Source of the DNA: Paracoccaceae bacterium
GTDB lineage: Bacteria; Pseudomonadota; Alphaproteobacteria; Rhodobacterales; Rhodobacteraceae
Assembly: GCA_007128135.1 (NCBI GenBank)
Contig: SKYA01000006.1
Location: forward strand, 19,000 to 82,999
Direction: 5' to 3'
Length of the DNA stretch: 64,000 nucleotides
The translations under genes and the position numbers were made by a program. The notes below the pieces were generated by a model that worked only from the letters and a program-made list of their open reading frames with translations, did no database searches and had not been told where the DNA came from. Below are positions 8,744-16,168 of the stretch, piece after piece. Numbering within the stretch: the stretch's first letter is position 1; every line of letters starts with the position of its first letter.

Positions 8744-10330
8744 TCAGGCCATCCACCAGCGCTCGACACAGCGGAACCCGTCGAGGTTCCAATTGGCCGA
8801 GATGCGTTCCGGGGTGGCGATGTTCAGTCCCGTTGCCATGACGTAATTGTTGTTCATCGGGATGACGACCGCGCCCTCGAAGGACACGATCTGCTGCATC
8901 TCGTGATACATCTCGCGGCGAAGGTCCTCATTCACTTCCGAGCGCGCCTTGAGCAGCAGTTCGTTGAAACGCTCATGCTCCCAGAAGCTGTCATTCCAGG
9001 CCGCGCCCGAGGCATAGCCAGTGGTGAACATGTGGTCCTCGACCGCGCGACCGCCCCAGTAGCTGGCGCAGAAGGGTTTCTGCATCCAGACATTGTCCCA
9101 GTAGCCATCATTGGGCTCGCGCACCAGGTTGATGTTGATGCCCGCCTGCCGTGCCGTTTCGGCATAGAGCGCGCCGGCATCGACAGCGCCCGAAAACGCG
9201 GCATCGGCCACATGCAGCGACACGTCCAGACTGTCGAGCCCGGCCTGCCGCAGATAATATTTCGCGCGGTCCGGATCGAATGTCTTGGGCTCCATCTCGG
9301 CATGGAAATAGCGATTGGCGGGCCCGATCGGGTTGTCATTCGACACTGCGCCATGTCCGCCGAGAATCTTCTCGACCATATCCTCGCGGTCGATGGCGTA
9401 TTTCAGCGCCAGTCGCACATTGTTGTCATTGAAGGGCGCCGCGCGGCTGTCCATCGGGAAGACGTAATGCGCATTTCCGGGGATGGAGAGGATATTGGCC
9501 ACGCCGCGCGCCTCCAGCATCCCGATGGTTGCCGGGTCGATCTGATCGATCAGGTCCACCTGCCCGGTCATCAGCGCGTTGAGCCGTGCCGCCGAATCGA
9601 GAATGGCGAGAATCTCCACCCGGTCGAAATGGCCGCGGTCGGCTTTCCAGTAATTCGGGTTGCGGTTCAGGCTCGCCTGCACGCCGGGCTCGAAGCTCTC
9701 GACAATATAGGGGCCGCAGCCATCGGTGGAGGTCGGGTCGATCCTGCCATCGGTGCCGGGCATGATCGCAAGGTGATAATCCGACATCAGATAGGGGAAA
9801 TCGCCATTGGGCGCGTCGAGCGTGACCACGATATTCTGCCCGTCGGCGCGAATCTCGGTCACAGGGTTGAAGAACAGCTTGACCGCCGAAGTGGCATCAT
9901 CGCCACGATGATGGTTGAGCGAGGCGATCACATCCTCCACCGTGACGGTCTTGCCCGAATGGAAGCTGACCCCCTCGCGGATGCGGAACACCCAGGTCTT
10001 GCCATCCGCGCTCTCCCAGCTCTCGGCAATCTCGGGAATGAGCTGCCCGTCCGCCGCGACCTCGATCAGCTGGTTGTGGCGCGCGGCCGCAAAGACCTGC
10101 GCATAGAGATTGTCGATCAGGCCGGGGTCATAGCCATCGGTGGTGTTGCCATGGCCAAGACCGATACGGAACGTGCCGCCGCGCCGTGGTTCGGCATGCG
10201 CCGCACCCATTGTGCCGGGCAGGATAAGCCCTGCCGCACCCAGCGCCCCGGCCCCCTGCAGAAGGGTGCGTCGGGTCATCGGCCGTGCAAAGGGCCGTAT
10301 GATGGTAGGCTTGCGCAGATCGCGTGTCAT
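8744..10330 (-). CDS. Peptide-type ABC transporter substrate-binding protein (family 5), Tat-exported
   Basis: A 528-residue periplasmic solute-binding protein. The N-terminus carries a twin-arginine signal: MTRRTLLQGAGALGAAGLILP, probably cut after AAHA near residue 46. The mature part shows the SBP_bac_5 pattern: FRIGLGHGNTTDGYDPGL, ESWESADGKTWVFRIREGVSFHSG, and NDNNVRLALKYAIDREDM. The ATG at 10330 has GGGAG six bases upstream. It is the first gene of the operon with two permeases and the fused ATPase. Tat export implies folding, perhaps around a cofactor, before transport; the substrate is unknown. Confidence 0.94.
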   Translation of the reverse strand: MTRDLRKPTIIRPFARPMTRRTLLQGAGALGAAGLILPGTMGAAHAEPRRGGTFRIGLGHGNTTDGYDPGLIDNLYAQVFAAARHNQLIEVAADGQLIPEIAESWESADGKTWVFRIREGVSFHSGKTVTVEDVIASLNHHRGDDATSAVKLFFNPVTEIRADGQNIVVTLDAPNGDFPYLMSDYHLAIMPGTDGRIDPTSTDGCGPYIVESFEPGVQASLNRNPNYWKADRGHFDRVEILAILDSAARLNALMTGQVDLIDQIDPATIGMLEARGVANILSIPGNAHYVFPMDSRAAPFNDNNVRLALKYAIDREDMVEKILGGHGAVSNDNPIGPANRYFHAEMEPKTFDPDRAKYYLRQAGLDSLDVSLHVADAAFSGAVDAGALYAETARQAGININLVREPNDGYWDNVWMQKPFCASYWGGRAVEDHMFTTGYASGAAWNDSFWEHERFNELLLKARSEVNEDLRREMYHEMQQIVSFEGAVVIPMNNNYVMATGLNIATPERISANWNLDGFRCVERWWMA

Positions 10331-11127
10331 GTCGTGCTCCCTGTTGGCTTCAGGTCCGGTGTCCGATCGCGGGGCCACCTTCCGGACAGCCGCGCGAGTC
10401 AGGGACCCGAGCCCATGTTATGATGACTGGATGTAACTGCCCCGTGACAGCCCATCCGGACGTGGCGCAGGATGACCCGCGCAGGACAAGGCGTCAAGCG
10501 CCTCGTGTAAAGCGAGGCAGGTTTCAGACTGCCCGCGGTATGGCGGAACACGCAAGGCCGGGACTTGACGCGGAGTGCCCAACCGGGCACCGCGCGATAT
10601 AAAGGACTGTCATGCGTCTTTCGCGCGGAAATCTCTGCCATTCCGGCGCGCAACCGACCTGGATGCCAGTCTTCAGGCAATGGCGACCGCAGCCCGGAAA
10701 CCGGGGCTTGCGCATGCCACCATCGCGATCAGACGGTCCTTCGGGAACGATCTGCCGAACCAGGATACCCTCAAGGGCCGCGCCATGGTCGAGGGCGCGG
10801 AGCACCCGCGATCCGCGGTACCATGGGCCGTCAGGTGTTCAGTCCGCCGGTCACCACGCGACTGTCGGTCGGGGCGGAAATTCCGATCACCCTCGCCGCT
10901 TCCCTTTGCGGTGACCTGCCCGCGTCGGCAGGCCGGACAGGGTCGCGCGTCTCGGGATCGGCGCATCGCGAGGACGCCTGCAGCGTGATGACGAACCACC
11001 GCGATTTCCCTGGCAGCAGCCGCAGGTGCAATGCGGACAGGTTTCGGGCACAAGCGATCCGGCTACGGCCATTCAGGGCGCGGAAGGGGTCATCAGATTT
11101 CGCGCGCCACCGGCTGCAGACGTGATA
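10331..11127. other. Gene-poor stretch without a recognised gene
   Basis: About 800 bases between the ABC operon start and a small membrane-protein gene. Several open frames exist on both strands (for instance 10565-11125 plus, 10524-10805 minus), but they are rich in Arg, Ser and Pro, lack hydrophobic cores and overlap one another. The stretch should include the promoter of the ABC operon near its left end. It may hold decayed sequence, but I cannot name a parent gene. Confidence 0.5.
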
Positions 11128-11220
11128 ATGTCTGACCACGACAGATTGCGGCACCAGACCGCGGCAGAGGCAGCATCCGCCCGGCGACGCCCGGTCGAGA
11201 CCAGCACAAGCGACACCCGG

Positions 11221-11544
11221 ATGCGGCACAAGAAGGCGGACATACCCTTTCCCTGGCGGCGCTATCTGGGCGCGGCCCTGCTGATCCTGCTTCTGGCCAG
11301 CCTGCCGATGCTCTCGGCGCTGATTGCCGAACTGATCGCCAATGCCAATGGCTGCACCCTGCACGAGGGCAACAGCTACCCCTGCCATGTCTTCGGAGAG
11401 GATATCGGAGACCTGCTCTACACGATGTTCGTTCTCGGCTGGCTAATGCTGTTGACCATTCCCTACGGCGTCATCGCACTGGCCCTGTTGCTGATCACGC
11501 TGATCCTGCATCTGCTGATGCGCTGGTGGTGGCGGCGCGGCTGA
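11221..11544 (+). CDS. Small inner-membrane protein of unknown function
   Basis: A 107-residue protein with two predicted membrane helices, ~15-33 (YLGAALLILLLASLPMLSAL) and ~66-105 (a long hydrophobic stretch that may be two short helices), joined by a loop with two cysteines (GCTLHEGNSYPCHVFGEDIG). The loop and the following LLYTMFVLGWLMLLTIP resemble a conserved uncharacterised protein I recall from many proteobacteria, in which a GC-L-EG...PC-v-G-D-G block precedes the second helix. The start is uncertain: an ATG at 11128 would add 31 polar residues, and neither ATG has a clear ribosome site. Function unknown. Confidence 0.7.
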   Translation: MRHKKADIPFPWRRYLGAALLILLLASLPMLSALIAELIANANGCTLHEGNSYPCHVFGEDIGDLLYTMFVLGWLMLLTIPYGVIALALLLITLILHLLMRWWWRRG

Positions 11545-11779
11545 ACCCGATGGCCACATGGCGCCACCCGGAGATGCAGCGCTCCGGGCAAGGTCCGACC
11601 GAGCCGCGCCACCATAGGCGAAACCCGACATGCCCGCTCCGGTGGGCGCAACGAGATACCCAAGGTCATGCGCGCTCCACCCGCGCACCCTGTGCGCATG
11701 CAGACTCTCGATCCGTGAACCTGAAACCCTTGCCCGTTGTCCCGTTCCCGGATCACCGGAGGCGCGACACCACCCGATC

Positions 11780-12013
11780 TCAGGCCGGACGGGCGCGCGC
11801 AGCGCGCCCGCCCCGGCGCATCCGGACCGCACTCTTGCGATCGGGCAACTCTGCCATGATCGTGCGCCGCGCCTCGGCCGACATGCGCGACCAGGCCGAA
11901 ATCTCGTCCAGCGAACGCAGGCAGCCGACACAGAGCCCGGCCTGCGGATGGATGACGCATATCTTCACACAGGGGCTCTCGATCTCGTCTCGCGCCCAAC
12001 TCTGGTCCGTCAT
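11780..12013 (-). CDS. DUF1289 family protein
   Basis: A 77-residue protein with the DUF1289 core SPCVKICVIHPQAGLCVGCLRSLDEI. Four cysteines (C-x3-C ... C-x2-C) suggest that it binds a metal ion. The family is widespread in proteobacteria and functionally unknown. The start MTDQSWARDEIESPC at 12013 is close to the family norm. The last codons overlap a GC hairpin (arms CGGGCGCGC at 11790-11798 and GCGCGCCCG at 11802-11810), which makes the tail RAARARPA. It lies 84 bp downstream of ruvX on the same strand. Confidence 0.88.
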   Translation of the reverse strand: MTDQSWARDEIESPCVKICVIHPQAGLCVGCLRSLDEISAWSRMSAEARRTIMAELPDRKSAVRMRRGGRAARARPA

Positions 12014-12097
12014 TCCTGCCGCCTGCCTTCTGCCCGCCTCGCGTTCTGCGCAACATAAACACGCGGTCGGGTAAAACCAGTCCCAAAAGCGACCAGA

Positions 12098-12580
12098 TCA
12101 CTCCTGTTGCCGCCGGATCACGGCCATACGGTCGAGCGCACCCTGCAGGATGACCCCGGCAGCCACATGGTCGATCACCAGTGCCCGCTTGCGCCGCGAG
12201 GTATCGGCTTCGAGCAGCGCACGCTCGGCGGCCACGGTCGACAGCCGCTCGTCCCAGAATCCGATGGGAAGGTTCGTCAAGGCCGACAGATTGCGCGCAA
12301 AGGCGCGGGTGGACTGGCAGCGGGGCCCTTCCGAGCCATCCATGTTGCGCGGCAGGCCCAGCACCATACCCCCGATCTCGCGACCTGCAACGATGTCCAG
12401 CAGGGCGGTCGCATCCAGACCGAATTTCCGCCGCCTTATGGTCTGCAAGGGCGTTGCCACAGACAGCATCCGGTCCGATACGGCCACACCGATGGTCTTC
12501 TCGCCCAGATCAAGCCCGGCCACCGCCCTGCCATGCGGCAGGGCGCTCGCAAACGCCTCGAAAGGCTCGAGCACCGCCAT
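12098..12580 (-). CDS. ruvX: Putative pre-16S rRNA nuclease / Holliday-junction resolvase-like YqgF
   Basis: A 160-residue RNase-H-fold protein. The first conserved Asp lies in VAGLDLGEKTIGVAVSD (family LDxGxkriGvAvSD), followed by VLGLPRNMDGSEGPRC and the strand FWDERLSTVAAERALLE with the second acidic residue; the third acidic residue is in ALVIDHVAAGVILQG. The family matures the 5' end of 16S rRNA. The ATG at 12580 overlaps the stop of ccmI (ATGA), so the two genes are translationally coupled. Confidence 0.95.
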   Translation of the reverse strand: MAVLEPFEAFASALPHGRAVAGLDLGEKTIGVAVSDRMLSVATPLQTIRRRKFGLDATALLDIVAGREIGGMVLGLPRNMDGSEGPRCQSTRAFARNLSALTNLPIGFWDERLSTVAAERALLEADTSRRKRALVIDHVAAGVILQGALDRMAVIRRQQE

Positions 12581-13839
12581 CAGGGCGCGCCGCCCGCTAG
12601 CCCTGCCTGTGCGGCTGCTTCATTGATCAGCGCCAGTTCGGCGGCCTGCGCGGCAAAGACCTGCCGCGCCTCGCCCAGCACCGCGCGCGCCTGTTCCTCG
12701 CGCCCCAGCACGGCCAGTGCACGGATCAGCCGCGCCCAGTCATCCGCCGGACCACCCTCGCTGGCCAGCCGCGCCGAGAGATTGCCGACCATGCCCTCGA
12801 TCATCGCCTCGCGGTCTTCCGGCTCCATCTCCTCGGCGGCATCCAGATCCCCGGCTGTCGGGCCACGCGCCGACGCAGGCAGCGGCGGCAGGGTGAAGCG
12901 CGGCTCGCCCGAAATCCGGGCCAGCTCGGGCAGGGCCGCACGGATTTCGGGCAGCCACGGGGCATCGGCGGTGCTTAGCTCATGCAGGCGGCGCCAGACG
13001 CGGAAGGTCATGTCGGGTCGTCCGGTCTGGGCATACATCCGCCCCGTGTAATAAAGCGCGACCCCGTCGGACGGATCCCGTCGCAAGATACGCTCGATCA
13101 CCACCTCTGCCTCGGGCGAGACAAGACCGCCGGCGGCGATCACCATCAGGTCGAGCAGTTGTGCCAGATCGCCCGACCCCGCGTTTTCGCCCAGAAGCGC
13201 GACCACGCGCTCCTGCGCAGAAATCGCCTGCGCGTAGTTGCCCAGCCGCGCCTCGTTCTGGGCCAGCAGCCGCCAGCCGGTCACATCCTCGCTGCGGTTA
13301 AGCATCACCTCGCGCAGTTGCGCGACCATCGACTCAAGTTCTTCCTGCCCCTCGAGGGTCCGGGGCTCGCCGAAGGCGCGCGCGAATTCGGCCTCGAGTT
13401 CGGCCTGCCCGGGACGGGTGCGCCGTGCCTCGGCAGCCTGCGCGTGGCGCTCGACCAGCGGCATGTCCGCGTATCCCGGCACGCCAACGCGCATATAGAG
13501 CAGCCCGCTGCCCAGCACCGCGACCAGCACCACCGCAAGCGCCAGCAGGCGCATCGGCGCGGGCGCGGGTCGGCCTGCCGGACGCGCGCCTTCGCCGCGG
13601 TCAAGATCGAGGATGCGACGCGATATCTCCAGCCGCAACCGTTCGGCCTCATCCGTGCCCAGCGTGCCGCGCATGAGGTCACGCTCGACCTCGCTCAACT
13701 GGTCGCGATAGACCTTCATCGCACGGTCCCGGCCATCGCCGACTGCGATAGTGCCAGCACGCATCACAGCCCGCCCCAGCACCAGCGCAACCCCCAGCGC
13801 GATCAGCGCGAATCCTGCATAAGCTGCAAGTTCTGTCAT
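12580..13839 (-). CDS. ccmI: Cytochrome c biogenesis protein CcmI
   Basis: A 419-residue membrane-anchored chaperone that holds apocytochrome c for haem ligation. The N-terminal half has two membrane helices (residues ~6-24 and ~96-115) around a cytoplasmic loop with the family pattern VYRDQLSEVERDLMRGTL...EAERLRLEISRRIL. The C-terminal periplasmic half is helical with TPR-like repeats (~210-330: AQISAQERVVALL..., ALYYTGRMYAQTGRPDMTFRVWRRL). The start is the ATG at 13839; the same frame runs on to 15846 antisense to soxB, which is a chance opening. The other ccm genes lie 40 kb away at 53.9-56.7 kb. Confidence 0.93.
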   Translation of the reverse strand: MTELAAYAGFALIALGVALVLGRAVMRAGTIAVGDGRDRAMKVYRDQLSEVERDLMRGTLGTDEAERLRLEISRRILDLDRGEGARPAGRPAPAPMRLLALAVVLVAVLGSGLLYMRVGVPGYADMPLVERHAQAAEARRTRPGQAELEAEFARAFGEPRTLEGQEELESMVAQLREVMLNRSEDVTGWRLLAQNEARLGNYAQAISAQERVVALLGENAGSGDLAQLLDLMVIAAGGLVSPEAEVVIERILRRDPSDGVALYYTGRMYAQTGRPDMTFRVWRRLHELSTADAPWLPEIRAALPELARISGEPRFTLPPLPASARGPTAGDLDAAEEMEPEDREAMIEGMVGNLSARLASEGGPADDWARLIRALAVLGREEQARAVLGEARQVFAAQAAELALINEAAAQAGLAGGAP

Positions 13840-14037
13840 GCCTTGTTCCTTCTGTCGGGCTCTCTCTAGCGCCTCTTGCCCTTGTAAAAAAGCGCAAAAC
13901 CCTGCGCATGGCCTCACAATCCCGTCTCCCGCGACGGCAGGTCGCAGCCAGAACCGATTGTGACGCTTCTGGAAAAACACTGTCGGATACGGTAGGCCAG
14001 ACAGGGCCAGATTGTCACCGACCCGGAGCGCGCGCGG

Positions 14038-15285
14038 ATGAAACGCTATTCTGCCTTTGCCATTGCCCGCGAAGCGTTCCGCCAGCACAGCGGATGGCAG
14101 CGCGCCTGGGCCAGCCCGGAGCCGCGTGACGCCTATGAGGTGGTGATCGTGGGCGCCGGCGGGCATGGGCTTGCCACGGCCTACTACCTGGGCAAACGGT
14201 ATGGCATCACCAATGTGGCGGTGATCGAAAAGGGCTGGCTGGGTGGGGGCAATACCGGGCGCAACACCACCATCATCCGCTCGAACTACCTGCAGGACCC
14301 TTCCGCCGCGATCTACGAGAAATCCCGCGCACTCTACGAGACCCTGTCGCAGGAACTCAACTACAACATCATGTTCTCGCCCCGCGGCGTGATGATGCTG
14401 GCGCAGACCGAACACGAGAAACGCGGCTATCTGCGCACCGAACGCGCCAATGCCCTGCAGGGCGTGGAGACGCGCTTCATCCAGCCCGCCGAAGTCAGGC
14501 GCCTGGTGCCGATCATCAATATCCACGGGCCACGCTACCCTGTCCTTGGTGCGCTTTGGCAGGAACGCGCGGGCACAGCGCGCCATGATGCTGTCGCCTG
14601 GGGCTATGCGCGGGCCTGCTCGGCCATGGGCATGCACATCATCGAGCAATGCGCGGTCAAGGGTGTCGAGTCCGCAGATGGCGCCGTCACTGCCGTCAAC
14701 ACGACAAAGGGACGGATTGCCTGCAGCAAGCTCGGCATCGTGGTCGCGGGCCACTCGGGCGCGCTGGCCGACATGGCAGGATTCCGTCTGCCGGTCGAAT
14801 CGGTCGCCCTGCAGGCGCTGGTCTCCGAGCCCATCAAGCCCTGCATGGATGTGGTGGTCATGGCCAACACCGTCCATGGCTACATGAGCCAGTCCGACAA
14901 GGGCGAGATGGTCATCGGTGGCGGCGCGGACGGGTTCAACAACTACACCCAGCGCGGTTCCTGGCACCATATCGAGGAAACCGTGCGCGCCCTGGTCGAG
15001 ACATTCCCCATGATCTCGCGCCTGAAGATGCTGCGCCAGTGGGGCGGGATCGTGGACATGACCGGCGACCGGTCGCCGATCATCTCGAAAACACCGCTCG
15101 GTGGCTGCTTTATCAATTGCGGCTGGGGCACCGGCGGCTTCAAGGCCATCCCCGGCTCGGGCTGGGCCATGGCGGAACTTGTCGCGAAGGGTGAGCCGGG
15201 CCCGCTGGCCGCCGAATTCGCGCTGGCCCGCTTCCGCGAGGGCCGCTTCATCGACGAAAGCGTGGCGGCCGGGGTGGCACACTGA
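14038..15285 (+). CDS. soxB: Sarcosine oxidase, beta subunit
   Basis: The 415-residue catalytic flavin subunit of heterotetrameric sarcosine oxidase, which oxidises N-methylglycine to glycine, yielding 5,10-methylene-tetrahydrofolate and H2O2. It shows the FAD-binding loop VVIVGAGGHGLATAYYL (~33-49), the GWLGGGNTGRNTTIIRSNYL block and the RHDAVAWGYAR segment whose His (~183) matches the region where characterised beta subunits carry covalent FMN. The C-terminal GWGTGGFKAIPGSGWAMAELV is a diagnostic flavin loop. It opens the operon soxB-small gene-soxD-soxA-soxG and is divergent from ccmI. Confidence 0.97.
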   Translation: MKRYSAFAIAREAFRQHSGWQRAWASPEPRDAYEVVIVGAGGHGLATAYYLGKRYGITNVAVIEKGWLGGGNTGRNTTIIRSNYLQDPSAAIYEKSRALYETLSQELNYNIMFSPRGVMMLAQTEHEKRGYLRTERANALQGVETRFIQPAEVRRLVPIINIHGPRYPVLGALWQERAGTARHDAVAWGYARACSAMGMHIIEQCAVKGVESADGAVTAVNTTKGRIACSKLGIVVAGHSGALADMAGFRLPVESVALQALVSEPIKPCMDVVVMANTVHGYMSQSDKGEMVIGGGADGFNNYTQRGSWHHIEETVRALVETFPMISRLKMLRQWGGIVDMTGDRSPIISKTPLGGCFINCGWGTGGFKAIPGSGWAMAELVAKGEPGPLAAEFALARFREGRFIDESVAAGVAH

Positions 15286-15364
15286 TGCATGACAGCGCCA
15301 CGCAATCCGAATCACCCCATAAGGGTTCCATATGCGCATCTGAACGCAATTTGGAGTACTCGAC

Positions 15365-15586
15365 ATGGCTGAACAAACTTCCGGCGGGCGCAGTACGCTC
15401 GCCTTCATTCTCGGCGGCGTGGTCATCGCCATCGCCATGGTTGTCTGGTATCTGGCTGCAACCGACAACAACATCTTCTCCCGCAGCACGGCTCCAGCCG
15501 GATCTTCGGTCACGATCGAGATGCCTGCAGCACCGGCAGCACCTGCACCCGCAGAACCCGCCGCGCCGGCCGCCCCGGCCGACTGA
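15365..15586 (+). CDS. Small single-pass membrane protein with an Ala/Pro tail, inside the sox operon
   Basis: A 73-residue protein: polar start MAEQTSGGRST, one membrane helix at ~12-32 (LAFILGGVVIAIAMVVWYLAA), then a linker and an Ala-Pro-Glu tail (PAAPAAPAPAEPAAPAAPAD). A TTGGAG ribosome site precedes the ATG by about 8 bases. It sits 79 bp after soxB and 258 bp before soxD. I do not recognise a named family; small membrane proteins of this shape are common in Rhodobacteraceae. Its place suggests co-expression with sarcosine oxidase, but a role in that pathway is unproven. Confidence 0.75.
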   Translation: MAEQTSGGRSTLAFILGGVVIAIAMVVWYLAATDNNIFSRSTAPAGSSVTIEMPAAPAAPAPAEPAAPAAPAD

Positions 15587-15773
15587 ACCTGCGCAGAGCG
15601 CGAATCGTGAAGCCCGGATCGGCCATCGCGCCGCACCGGGCTTTCGCATGTCCGACCGGCCGGGTCGACACGGGCATCCGGGCACAACGCCACGGAAGGC
15701 GCAACAACTGCTCCCACGACCCTGCCGCGGTTGCGGCGAGGGCAGCGCATTGATGCCGACAATCCCGATCCCC

Positions 15774-15821
15774 CTTCATCTTGCCCCAAATACTCCGGGG
15801 GTCCGGGGGCAACGCCCCCGG
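15774..15821. repeat. Gene-end repeat (RR1), copy b
   Basis: CTTCATCTTGCCCCAAATACTC at 15774-15795 (reverse complement of the RR1 tail) is followed by the hairpin CCGGGGGC / AAC / GCCCCCGG at 15803-15821. It lies between the 73-aa membrane-protein gene and soxD. Unlike copies a, c and e it separates genes on the same strand, in the middle of the sox cluster. Confidence 0.75.
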
Positions 15822-15844
15822 CTCTCGCCGCAAGGACGAACGCC

Positions 15845-16168
15845 ATGCTCCTCCTGACCTGCCCCTGCTGCGGCGTGAGCGCCGAGGAAACCGAATTCGC
15901 CCCCGGTGGCGAGGCGCATCTCAGACGCTTCGGTCCCGGCTCCTCGGATAGGGAATTCGAATCCTACATGTTCCAGCGCAAGAACCCGCGCGGCGTGCAT
16001 TTCGAACGCTGGCGCCATGCCTATGGCTGCGGCAAATGGTTTCTGGCCGCGCGCTGCACCACGACGCTCGAGGTCTTCGCCACCTACCCGGCCCAGACCC
16101 CGGAGCCGTCCGCGGAGCTGATCGCGAAGATCCGTGAGAAACGCCCCGATTGGGAGGGCACCCAATGA
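15845..16168 (+). CDS. soxD: Sarcosine oxidase, delta subunit
   Basis: A 107-residue zinc-binding subunit of heterotetrameric sarcosine oxidase. The start MLLLTCPCCG gives Cys6 and Cys9, and HAYGCGKWF gives His58 and Cys62. This Cys-Cys-His-Cys set has nearly the same numbers as the zinc ligands of the characterised Stenotrophomonas delta subunit. The ATG at 15845 is chosen for this reason; the frame opens earlier (15731) but that part crosses the RR1 repeat. Its stop overlaps the soxA start (ATGA). Confidence 0.96.
   Translation: MLLLTCPCCGVSAEETEFAPGGEAHLRRFGPGSSDREFESYMFQRKNPRGVHFERWRHAYGCGKWFLAARCTTTLEVFATYPAQTPEPSAELIAKIREKRPDWEGTQ

Noticed and set aside
11788-11812. GC hairpin as a terminator of the DUF1289 gene
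   Set aside because: It lies inside the coding sequence (tail RAARARPA) and has no U-tract.
13840-14037. Glycine riboswitch upstream of soxB
   Set aside because: The spacer was read for paired glycine aptamers or a long leader with a terminator; none is visible in its ~200 bases.
13840-15846. In-frame upstream extension of ccmI
   Set aside because: Runs antisense to soxB and the 73-aa gene; CcmI begins at MTELAAYAGFALIALG with its first membrane helix.
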